A DNA stretch of 64,000 nt from Sphaerolaimus hirsutus (lineage: Eukaryota > Nematoda > Chromadorea > Monhysterida > Sphaerolaimidae). The DNA lies in NCBI GenBank assembly GCA_964036195.1, contig OZ038456.1, forward strand, positions 15,996,001 through 16,060,000. Direction: 5' to 3'. A program made the translations under genes and the position numbers. Shown piece after piece: positions 1 to 11,900 of the stretch; the first letter of the stretch is position 1; every line of letters begins with the position of its first letter. A model generated the notes under the pieces. That model was not told the origin of the DNA. It did no database searches and saw only the letters and a program-made list of their open reading frames with translations.

Positions 1-3000
1 GATGGTTGTTCTGTTTTGTCAGCTTTTGGAAATTTCACTTTCTTTTTATCAGCCTCTGTCCCAAGTACTTCACCTTCTGCAGCTGCAGTGCCAGTATCTT
101 CCTGTAATTCATCATCTGGCTCTGTCTTTACTGACTTCAAACTATCCTCTGCTTTAGTTGTATCATCTTTCTTTGATGATGGTTGTTCTGTTTTGTCAGC
201 TTTTGGAAATTCCACTTTCTTTTTATCAGCCTCTGTCCCAAGTACTTCACTTTCTGCAGCTGCAGTGCCAGGCTCTTCCTGTAATCCACCATCTGGCTTT
301 GTTTTTGGTGACTTCAAACCATCTTTTGCTTTACGTGTATCATCTTTCTTTGATGATGGTTGTTCTGTTTTGTCAGCTTTTGGAAATTTCACTTTCTTTT
401 TATCAGCCTCTGTCCGAAGTACTTCACTTTCTGCAGCTGCAGTGCCAGGCTCTTCCTGTAATCCACCATCTGGCTTTGTTTTTGGCACCTTCAAACCATC
501 TTTTTCTTTGGCTGTATCATCTTTCTTTGATGATGGCTGTTCTGTTTTGTCAGCTTTTGGAAATTTCACTTTATTTTTATCAGCCTCTGTCCGAAGTACT
601 TCACTTTCTGCAGCTGCAGTGCCAGGCTCTTCCTGTAATCCACCATCTGGCTTTGTTTTTGGCACCTTCAAACCATCTTTTTCTTTGGCTGTATCATCTT
701 TCTTTGATGATGGCTGTTCTGTTTTGTCAGCTTTTGGAAATTTCACTTTATTTTTATCAGCCTCTGTCCGAAGTACTTCACTTTCTGCAGCTGCAGTGCC
801 AGGCTCTTCCTGTAATCCACCATCTGGCTTTGTTTTTGGTGACTTCAAACCATCTTTTGCTTTAGGTGTATCATCTTTCTTTGATGATGGTTGTTCTGTT
901 TTGTCAGCTTTTGGAAATTTCACTTTCTTTTTATCAGCCTCTGTCCCAAGTACTTCACTTTCTGCAGCTGCAGTGCCAGGCTCTTCCTGTAATCCACCAT
1001 CTGGCTTTGTTTTTGGCACCTTCAAACCATTGTTTTCTTTGGCTGTATCATCTTTCTTTGATGATGGTTGTTCTGTTTTGTCAGCTTTTGGAAATTTCAC
1101 TTTCTTTTTATCACCTTCTGTTTCAAGTACTTCACTTCCTGCAGCTGCAGTGCCACGCTCTTCCTGTAATTTTTCATCTGGCTTTGGCTTTGGTGACTTC
1201 AAACCATCCTTTGCTTTGGGTGTATCATCTTTCTTTGACAATGGTTGTTCTGTCTTGTCAGCTTTTGGAAATTTCACTTTCTTTTTATCAGCTTCTGTTC
1301 CAAGTACTTCACTACCTGCCACTGCAGTGCCAGGCTCTTCCTGTAATTTTTCATCTGGCTTTGTCTTTGCTGACATCAAATCATCTTTTTCTTTGGCTGT
1401 ATCATCTTTCTTTGATGATGGTTGTTCTGTTTTGTCAGCTTTTGGAAATTTCACTTTCTTTTTATCACCTTCTGTTTCAAGTACTTCACTTCCTGCAGCT
1501 GCAGTGCCACGCTCTTCCTGTAATTTTTCATCTGGCTTTGGCTTTGGTGACTTCAAACCATCCTTTGCTTTGGGTGTATCATCTTTCTTTGACAATGGTT
1601 GTTCTGTCTTGTCAGCTTTTGGAAATTTCACTTTATTTTTATCAGCTTCTGTTCCAAGTACTTCACTTCCTGCAGCTGCAGTGCCAGGCTCTTCCTGTAA
1701 TTTTTCATCTGGCTTTGGCTTTGGTGAGATCAAACCATCCTTTGCTTTGGCTGTATCATCTTTCTTTGATGATGGTTGCTGTGTTTTGTCAGCTTTTGGA
1801 AATTTCACTTTCTTTTTATCAGCTTCTGTTCCAAGCACTTCACTTCCTGCAGCTGCAGTGCCAGGCTCTTCCTGTAACTTGTCATCTGGCTTTGTCTTTG
1901 CTGACATCAAATCATCTTTTTCTTTGGCTGTATCATCTTTCTTTGATGATGGTTGTTCTGTTTTGTCAGCTTTAAGAAATTTCACTTTCTTTTTATCACC
2001 TTCTGTTCCAAGTACTTCACTTCCTGCAGCTGCAGTGCCAGGCTCTTCCTGTAATTTTTCATCTGGCTTTGGCTTTGGTGAGATCAAACCATCCTTTGCT
2101 TTGGCTGTATCATCTTTCTTTGATGATGGTTGCTGTGTTTTGTCAGCTTTTGGAAATTTCACTTTCTTTTTATCAGCTTCTGTTCCAAGCACTTCACTTC
2201 CTGCAGCTGCAGTGCCAGGCTCTTCCTGTAACTTGTCATCTGGCTTTGTCGTTGCTGACATCAAATCATCTTTTTCTTTGGCTGTATCATTTTTCTTTGG
2301 TGATGGTTGTTCTGTTTTGTCAGCTTTTGGAAATTTCACTTTCTTTTTATCAGCTTCTGTTCCAAGTACGTCACTTCCTGCAGCTGCTTTGCCAGGCTCT
2401 TCCTGTAATTTTTCATCTGGCTTTGGCTTTGGTGACTTCAAACCATCCTTTGCTTTGGGTGTATCATCTTTCTTTGATGATGGTTGTTCTGTCTTGTCAG
2501 CTTTTGGAAATTTCACTTTCTTTTTATCAGCTTCTGTTCCAAGTACTTCACTTCCTGCAGCTGCAGTGCCAGGCTCTTCCTGTAATTTTTCATCTGGCTT
2601 TGTCTTTGGTGACTTCAGATCATCTTTTGCTTTAGGTGTATCATCTTTCTTTGATGATGGTTGCTCTGTTTTGTCAGCTTTTGGAAATTTCACTTTCTTT
2701 TTATCAGCTTCTGTTCCAATTACTTCACTTACTGCAGCTGCAGTGCCAGTCTCTTCCTGTAATTCATCATCTGGCTTTGTCTTTACTGACTTCAAACCAT
2801 CCTTTGCTTTGGGTGTATCATCTTTCTTTGATGATGGCTGTTCTGTTTTGTCAGCTTTTGGAAATTTCACTTTCGTTTTATCAGCCTCTGTCCCAAGTAC
2901 TTCACTTTCTGCAGCTGCAGTGCCAGGCTCTTCCTGTAATCCACCATCTGGCTTTGTTTTTGGCACCTTCAAACCATCTTTTTCTTTGGCTGTATCATCT

Positions 3001-6000
3001 TTCTTTGATGATGGTTGTTCTGTTTTGTCAGCTTTTGGAAATTTCACTTTCTTTTTATCAGCCTCTGTTCCAAGTACTTCACTCCCTGCAGCTGCAGTGC
3101 CAGGCTCTTCCTGTAATTTTTCATCTGGCTTTGTCTTTACTGACTTCAAACCATCCTTTGCTTTAGGTGTATCATCTTTCTTTGATGCTGGCTGTTCTGT
3201 TTTGTCAGCTTTTGGAAATTTCACTTTCGTTTTATCAGCCTCTGTCCCAAGGACTTCACTTTCTGCAGCTGCAGTGCCAGGCTCTTCCTGTAATCCACCA
3301 TCTGGCTTTGTTTTTGGCACCTTCAAACCATCTTTTTCTTTGGCTGTATCATCTTTCTTTGATGATGGTTGTTCTGTTTTGTCAGCTTTTGGAAATTTCA
3401 CTTTCTTTTTATCAACCTCTGTCCCAAGTACTTCACTTTCTGCAGCTGCAGTGCCAGGCTCTTCCTGTAATCCACCATCTGGCTTTGTTTTTGACACCTT
3501 CAAACCATCTTTTTCTTTGGCTGTATCATCTTTCTTTGATGATGGTTGTTCTGTTTTGTCAGCTTTTGGAAATTTCACTTTCTTTTTATCAACATCTGTT
3601 CCAAGTACTTCACTTTCTGCAGCTGCAGGGCCAGGCTTTTCCTGTAATCCTTCATCTGGCTTTGTTTTTGGTGACATCAAATCATATTTTGCTTTAGGTG
3701 TATCATTGTTCTTTGATGATGGTTGCTCTGTTTTGTCAGCTTTTGGAAATTTCACTTTCTTTTTATCAGCTTCTGTTCCAATTACTTCACTTACTGCAGC
3801 TGCAGTGCTAGTCTCTTCCTGTAATTCATTATCTGGCTTTGTCTTTACTGACTTCAAACCATCCTTTGCTTTGGGTGTATCATCTTTATTTGATGATGGC
3901 TGTTCTGTTTTGTCAGCTTTTGGAAATTTCACTTTCTTTTTATCAACCTCTGTCCCAAGTACTTCACTTTCTGCAGCTGCAGTGCCAGGCTCTTCCTGTA
4001 ATCCACCATCTGGCTTTGTTTTTGGCACCTTCAAACCATCTTTTTCTTTGGCTGTATCATCTTTCTTTGATGATGGTTGCTCTGTTTTGTCAGCTTTTGG
4101 AAATTTCACTTTCTTTTTATCAGCTTCTGTTCCAACTACTTCATATCCTGCAGCTGCAGTGCCAGGCTCTTCCTGTAATTTTTCATCTGGCTTTGTCTTT
4201 ACTGACTTCAAACCATCCTTTGCTTTGGGTGTATCATCTTTCTTTGATGATGGCTGTTCTGTTCTGTCAGCTTTTGGAAATTTCACTTTCTTTTTATCAG
4301 CTTCTGTTCCAACTACTTCATATCCTGCAGCTGCAGTGCCAGGCTCTTCCTGTAATTTTTCATCTGGCTTTGTCTTTACTGACTTCAAACCATCCTTTGC
4401 TTTGGGTGTATCATCTTTCTTTGATGATGGCTGTTCTGTTCTGTCAGCTTTTGGAAATTTCACTTTCTTTTTATCAACATCTGTTCCAAGTACTTCACTT
4501 TCTGCAGCTGCAGGGCCAGGCTTTTCCTGTAATCCTTCATCTGGCTTTGTTTTTGGTGACATCAAATCATCTTTTTCTTTAGGTGTATCATCTTTCTTTG
4601 ATGATGGTTGCTCTGTTTTGTCAGCTTTTGGAAATTTCACTTTCTTTTTATCAGCTTCTGTTCCAATTACTTCACTTACTGCAGCTGCAGTGCCAGTCTC
4701 TTCCTGTAATTCATCATCTGGCTTTGTCTTTACTGACTTCAAACCATCCTTTGCTTTGGGTGTATCATCTTTCTTTGATGATGGCTGTTCTGTTTTGTCA
4801 GCTTTTGGAAATTTCACTTTCTTTTTATCAGCCTCTGTCCCAAGTACTTCACTTTCTGCAGCTGCAGTGCCAGGCTCTTCCTGTAATCCACCATCTGGCT
4901 TTGTTTTTGGCACCTTCAAACCATTTTTTTCTTTGGCTGTATCATCTTTCTTTGATGATGGTTGTTCTGTTTTGTCAGCTTTTGGAAATTTTACTTTCTT
5001 TTTATCAGCTTCTGTTCCAAGTACTTCACTTCCTGCAGCTGCAGTGCCAGGCTCTTCCTGTAATCCTTCATCTGGCTTTGTCTTTGCTGACTTCAAATCA
5101 TCTTTTTCTTTGGTTGTATCATCTTTCTTTGATGATGGTTGTTCTGATTTGTCAGCTTTTGGAAATTTCACTTTCTTTTTATAAGCCTCTGTCCCAAGTT
5201 CTTCACTTTCTGCAGCTGCAGTGCCAGGCTCTTCCTGTAATCCTTCATCTGGCTTTGTCTTTGCTGACTTCAAATCATCTTTTTCTTTGGCTGTATCATT
5301 TTTCTTTGATGATGGCTGTTCTGTTTTGTCAGCTTTTGGAAATTTCACTTTCTTTTTATAAGCCTCTGTCCCAAGTTCTTCACTTTCTGCAGCTGCAGTG
5401 CCAGGCTCTTCCTGTAATCCACCATCTGGCTTTGTTTTTGGCACCTTCAAACCATCTTTTTCTTTGGCTGTATCATCTTTCTTTGATGATGGTTGTTCTG
5501 TTTTGTCAGCTTTTGGAAAATTCACTTTCTTTTTATCAGCTTCTGTTCCAAGCACTTCACTTCCTGCAGCTGCAGTGCCAGGCTCTTCCTGTAATCCTTC
5601 ATCTAGCTTTGTCTTTGCTGACTTCAAATCATCTTTTTCTTTGGCTGTATCATCTTTTTTTGATGATGGCTGTTCTGTTTTGTCAGCTTTTGGAAATTTC
5701 ACTTTCTTTTTATCAGCCTCTGTCCCAAGTACTTCACTTTCTGCAGCTGCAGTGCCAGGCTCTTCCTGTAATCCACCATCTGGCTTTGTTTTTGGCACCT
5801 TCAAACCATCTTTTTCTTTGGCTGTATCATATTTCTTTGATGATGGTTGTTCTGTTTTGTCAGCTTTTGGAAATTTCACTTTCTTTTTATCAGCTTCTGT
5901 TCCAAGTACTTCACTTCCTGCAGCTGCAGTGCCAGGCTCTTCCTGTAATTTTTCATCTGGCTTTGGCTTTGGTGAGATCAAACCATCCTTTGCTTTGGCT

Positions 6001-8956
6001 GTATCATCTTTCTTTGATGATGGTTGCTGTGTTTTGTCAGCTTTTGGAAATTTCACTTTCTTTTTATCAGCCTCTGTCCCAAGCACTTCACTTTCTGCAG
6101 CTGCTTTGCCAGGCTCTTCCTGTAATTTTTCATCTGGCTTTGGCTTTGGTGAGATCAAACCATCCTTTGCTTTGGCTGTATCATCTTTCTTTGATGATGG
6201 TTGCTGTGTTTTGTCAGCTTTTGGAAATTTCACTTTCTTTTTATCAGCCTCTGTCCCAAGTTCTTCACTTTCTGCAGCTGCAGTGCCAGGCTCTTCCTGT
6301 AATCCACCATCTGGCTTTGTTTTTGGCACCTTCAAACCATCTTTTTCTTTGGCTGTATCATCTTTCTTTGATGATGGTTGTTCTGTTTTGTCAGCTTTTG
6401 GAAAATTCACTTTCTTTTTATCAGCTTCTGTTCCAAGCACTTCACTTCCTGCAGCTGCAGTGCCAGGCTCTTCCTGTAATCCTTCATCTGGCTTTGTCTT
6501 TGCTGACTTCAAACCATCTTTTGCTTTGGTTGTATCATCTTTCTTTGATGATGGTTGTTCTGTTTTGTCAGCTTTTGGAAATTTCACTTTCTTTTTATCA
6601 GCTTCTGTTCCAAGTACTTCACTTCCTGCAGCTGCAGTGCCAGGCTCTTCCTGTAATTTTTCATCTGGCTTTGTCTTTGGTGACTTCAAACCATCTTTTG
6701 CTTTGGTTGTATCATCTTTCTTTGAAGATGGTTGTTCTGTTTTGTCAGCTTTTGGAAATTTCACTTTCTTTTTATCAGCTTCTGTTCCAAGTACTTCACT
6801 TCCTGCAGCTGCAGTGCCACGCTCTTCCTGTAATTTTTCATCTGGCTTTGGCTTTGGTGACTTCAAACCATCCTTTGCTTTGGGTGTATCATCTTTCTTT
6901 GACAATGGTTGTTCTGTCTTGTCAGCTTTTGGAAATTTCACTTTCTTTTTATCAGCTTCTGTTCCAAGTACTTCACTACCTGCCACTGCAGTGCCAGGCT
7001 CTTCCTGTAATTTTTCATCTGGCTTTGTCTTTGCTGACATCAAATCATCTTTTTCTTTGGCTGTATCATCTTTCTTTGATGATGGTTGTTCTGTTTTGTC
7101 AGCTTTTGGAAATTTCACTTTCTTTTTATCACCTTCTGTTTCAAGTACTTCACTTCCTGCAGCTGCAGTGCCACGCTCTTCCTGTAATTTTTCATCTGGC
7201 TTTGGCTTTGGTGACTTCAAACCATCCTTTGCTTTGGGTGTATCATCTTTCTTTGACAATGGTTGTTCTGTCTTGTCAGCTTTTGGAAATTTCACTTTAT
7301 TTTTATCAGCTTCTGTTCCAAGTACTTCACTTCCTGCAGCTGCAGTGCCAGGCTCTTCCTGTAATTTTTCATCTGGCTTTGGCTTTGGTGAGATCAAACC
7401 ATCCTTTGCTTTGGCTGTATCATCTTTCTTTGATGATGGTTGCTGTGTTTTGTCAGCTTTTGGAAATTTCACTTTCTTTTTATCAGCTTCTGTTCCAAGC
7501 ACTTCACTTCCTGCAGCTGCAGTGCCAGGCTCTTCCTGTAACTTGTCATCTGGCTTTGTCTTTGCTGACATCAAATCATCTTTTTCTTTGGCTGTATCAT
7601 CTTTCTTTGATGATGGTTGTTCTGTTTTGTCAGCTTTAAGAAATTTCACTTTCTTTTTATCACCTTCTGTTCCAAGTACTTCACTTCCTGCAGCTGCAGT
7701 GCCAGGCTCTTCCTGTAATTTTTCATCTGGCTTTGGCTTTGGTGAGATCAAACCATCCTTTGCTTTGGCTGTATCATCTTTCTTTGATGATGGTTGCTGT
7801 GTTTTGTCAGCTTTTGGAAATTTCACTTTCTTTTTATCAGCTTCTGTTCCAAGCACTTCACTTCCTGCAGCTGCAGTGCCAGGCTCTTCCTGTAACTTGT
7901 CATCTGGCTTTGTCGTTGCTGACATCAAATCATCTTTTTCTTTGGCTGTATCATTTTTCTTTGGTGATGGTTGTTCTGTTTTGTCAGCTTTTGGAAATTT
8001 CACTTTCTTTTTATCAGCTTCTGTTCCAAGTACGTCACTTCCTGCAGCTGCTTTGCCAGGCTCTTCCTGTAATTTTTCATCTGGCTTTGGCTTTGGTGAC
8101 TTCAAACCATCCTTTGCTTTGGGTGTATCATCTTTCTTTGATGATGGTTGTTCTGTCTTGTCAGCTTTTGGAAATTTCACTTTCTTTTTATCAGCTTCTG
8201 TTCCAAGTACTTCACTTCCTGCAGCTGCAGTGCCAGGCTCTTCCTGTAATTTTTCATCTGGCTTTGTCTTTGGTGACTTCAAACCATCTTTTGCTTTGGT
8301 TGTATCATCTTTCTTTGATGATGGTTGTTCTGTTTTGTCAGCTTTTGGAAATTTCACTTTCTTTTTATCAGCTTCTGTTCCAAGTACTTCACTTTCTGCA
8401 GCTGCAGTGCCAGGCTCTTCCTGTAATCCACCATCTGGCTTTGTTTTTGGTGACTTCAAACCATCTTTTGCTTTAGTTGTATCATCTGTCTTTGATGATG
8501 GTTGTTCTGTTTTGTCAGCTTTTGGAAACTTCACTTTCTTTTTATCAACATCTGTTCCAAGTACTTCACTTTCTGCAGCTGCAGAGCCAGGTTCTCTCTG
8601 TAATCCATCATCTGGCTTTTTGACTGATTTTTTTTCACTTTCTTTTGCACTTGGTGATTTATCCATTGGTCTATCATTTTTATTTGATGATGGTTTTTCT
8701 GTTTTGTCAGCTTTTGTCAATTTTATTTTATTTTTGTCAGCTTCTGCTCCCATTATTCCAGTTTGCACAGTTTCAGAGCTGATTTCTTTTTGTAATCCAT
8801 CATCTGATTTTGTGATGGATGGAACATAATCATCTTCATTTTTTAGTTCTTTTGATATGATTTCCTTGAGTTTTTGTTTAGATATAGTTGCCTCAGCTCC
8901 AACTTGTTCAGGCTTCGAGAAACCTACTTTTCTCTCACCTGTCTTCCTTGTGGATC
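1..8956 (-). CDS. e41: second giant exon, ~50 charged 59-residue units, open at edge
   Basis: Acceptor CTGCTTTTCAG at the right end, phase 1 in. From there the minus frame is open for at least 8,956 nt (about 2,985 codons) to the window edge. A diverged lead-in (TRKTGERKVGFSKPEQVGAE, then two loose units) is followed by tandem units of 177 bp. A unit reads SSKKDDTTKAKDGLKSPKTK, PDGGLQEEPGTAAAESEVLG, TEADKKKVKFPKADKTEQP: highly charged, Lys/Glu/Asp/Pro-rich, with no hydrophobic core, so another disordered spring. Substituted copies I checked (TAT for GAT, CTA, AAT, GTA) never create a stop in this frame. Long plus-strand frames over the same DNA (16-5184 and 5398-8829) are antisense to it. Stop codon and 3' end lie outside the window. 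Confidence 0.88.
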
Positions 8957-11900
8957 CTGAAAAGCAGATACAAAAATTATCTTCTACTTTCTTTAATAGT
9001 TTTTGTAATTGAATTAGTCACATTTGTAGAGATACAGTGAACCCATATTTGTCTATTGTGTTTTCTATTGTATGTCCATGATATATTATCTATAAGTGCT
9101 TCTATCAGATTGCTGATTATGCTGAATGATGTTTTCCCATAGGAATGTGATGGATGCATCATTACAGCTACGATTCACCACTTCTAAAGCCTTGTGAATG
9201 TGATGATTGTGTCAGTTTGGTTGTCAAGTGTGGATAGCAATTTTAGGATAGCAAGCTTGCTAAGGATCCAACACATCAGAAACGTGTGTGTAACTATCTA
9301 CTCCACTGTATGCACGCACATTACAGCAGAACTGGTAATACATGAAAGAACATGCCAATGACGCTATCATTGCAGCAGTATCAGAAGCAAACTGCCAGTT
9401 TTTATATCCAAACAAGTATGTAAAAATATGTTTTGCATAAACCACTGCTCGGGGAAGTCCCACAACTTGACAAGTATGTTACCATTCATTCTTGAGTTAA
9501 CTCTCGACTTCTGTCTTGACTTTTAAATGGTCTTTGTCACCTGCAAACCGGCACCAAGGGGCAGACCCAAAGTGTTAACTGTGTATCCAAATTTTATGTT
9601 TTTGTATCCACATCATTTGTTTTTGTATCCAAATCTTATGTTCAACATATGATTTTGATATGAAAACATAACATTTGGATACACAATTGACATTTTGGGA
9701 CTGTCCTCTGGTGCTGGTTTCACCTGTGACAAAGTCAAGAGTTGAGTCAGAATCAAGAGCAAAGTCAAGAGTCAAGTGGTTGTATGAAAAGCATTCTGGC
9801 AGCTCTGACAATATATTTTTGATGTCTCTGCAATGCAGTGCCAAATAATTTACTTATGTAGAAAATAAATTGATATTAACACAATGAAAAAATGTGTTGG
9901 ATCCCATATTCTCCAGATTCTGTATATCCACACCAGACAGGATGATACCCAGTGTATGGCAAACTGAATTGCATGCACTTATCTGAACTCAAGCTGGACC
10001 CTGGCCTAGATGCTTTAATGAACTAAAAATACATATCTGCCTATTTGCATATTAAGGACTGCATATATAAGTTGACATTTTGACTTTCAGTATTTCTCAT
10101 AAAACACTGTTGAAAAACATGTTGTTGCCAGGTCATTGCTAAAGTACATGTTTCCATTACCACTGCAGGAAACGGTAGGTATTCACTAGGGTGTCAAGTT
10201 TCTGTTTTCAGGTTTCTGGTTCCATTTTCTGCAGGCAATTTTTTTTCCGTTTTCTAGCTGCTGAAATTTTTTTTCCGTTTTCTGGCAAATTTTTTTTTCC
10301 ATTTCCGTTTTTCCGGCTCATTTTCCGTTTTCCGGCTGAATTTTCAGTTTTTCCGCCTTTTTTTTTGTTTTCCGCCTCAATTTCCAGTTTTTCCACCTTT
10401 TTTCCATTTTCCACCTCAATTTTCCATTTGCCGCCTCATTTTACCTTTTTCTGGCTCAACTTTCTGTTTTCTGATCAGCCAAACTGGTAAAAATTCATGC
10501 AGATTGTCAATGATGTAAAAAAATTTCCGTTTCCAGCAAAATTACTGCAAATTTTTTCCACTTCCAGCAAAATTTCAGCAATTTTTTTTCATTTCCATTT
10601 CCGTGCAAATTAGATTTTTCTGTTTCCGTTTTTCCGGCCTCTTTTTCTGTTTTCCGGTCGCTGAAAAATTTTTCCGTTTCCGTTTCCGTTTTCCATAAAA
10701 AATTTTTTTGACACCCTAGTATTCACCAAATGACAGAATAAGTGAATATTGGATATGTTTTTACAGTGTTCAATTGTTTCACCGTTCTCATTCTCAGCAT
10801 ACTGATTCAAATAAATTGGCAAGTAAACCTGATTAAGTTTTGACTAAAATTTCACTCCCACTTGTTTGAACTCCAAAAACTGAAATTCCAAAAACATACA
10901 CCTGGTGCCAGTTCCACAAGTGGAGAAGTGAGAAGTGAAATGGGAAGTGAGAAGTGAAATGGGAAGTGAGAAGTGAAATGATAAGTGAAAAGCGAAGTGA
11001 ACTGAGAAGTGAAAAGCAAAGTGAAATTTTGATGTGAAGTTTTTTTGTACAGGGTTAAACTTTCAATTCCAAAGTTCCAACGCAAGTGTAGAATCGGCAC
11101 GTTTCCCACTATATCATCATAACCATTATCAGAAACAATGCTTTTTAACTCAGAATTCATCCTTTATGTTTTTGTTTTTATTTTTCACTTTGCTTTTCAC
11201 TTCTCATTTCACTTCTCATTTCACTTCACTTTTCACTTCTCATTTCAATTCTTATTTCAATTCTTATTTCACTTCGCTTTTCACTTCGCTTTTCACTTCT
11301 CATTTTACTTCTTTACTTGCAGAACTGGCCCCAGGTGTATCTGTGAGTATTTGTTTAGGGGATCCTTGCATCCAGCATTCTGGCTCAGGCCAGACATGCC
11401 TGACACAGAGAAAACAAGCATTTACTTTCAATGTCTACTTAACAATGCTGTGTGCATGTCTGCAAAATGTCAACTTACATATTGTAACACCATTATTGCT
11501 GGTGCTCAAATTATGACTCAGCTGTTCTACATAAATATGAAATGCTTTGTAGTGTGAACTATGGGAACAACTATGTCAACTTTCTGGAAACCGCAACTCG
11601 GTAATTTCCATATTATTTTTGAAGCTTTACCATTCATGGTTTCCAACCTACCAGAAACTTCTTGGACATTATCTCTATCCTGTGCTCCCACTAATGTCCT
11701 TGTTCTTTTGTGATCATCTTTGGGTGATGGTGACCTGTCCTTTGCTTTAGCTTGCAGCTTTCGAGGAGCATCTGTGTTTTGAAGATTCATTTTAAATATG
11801 TTTCTCTGATGATACCAAACCTTTCATTTGAAAATTAATTAAATTTGTAAATAAAAATTCCATAACAAAAATGCTTTGCTGGTTATGATGATAATTCACG

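Larger units (their letters stand above)
8957..11651 (-). other. Intron between e40 and e41
   Basis: About 2.7 kb without coding signal. It holds a foldback element (9495-9780), a hAT-type element (10187-10718) and an inverted array of GAAGTGAA-type repeats (10890-11345). The rest is AT-rich sequence in which I see nothing specific. Confidence 0.7.

Noticed and set aside
16..5184. Plus-strand frame of 1,722 residues, and similar plus-strand frames up to 8829
   Set aside because: They lie antisense to a minus-strand array of charged units, encode a monotonous Ser/Phe/Leu/Cys pattern, are broken at 5184 and have overlapping rivals in a second plus frame. The minus frame joins a spliced gene in phase.
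10191..10490. Phe/Ser/Pro-rich plus-strand frame of 99 residues
   Set aside because: Translation of the pyrimidine array inside the hAT element.
11034..11557. Frames rich in His-Phe-Thr-Ser (HFTSHFTS)
   Set aside because: Translation of the inverted GAAGTGAA array.
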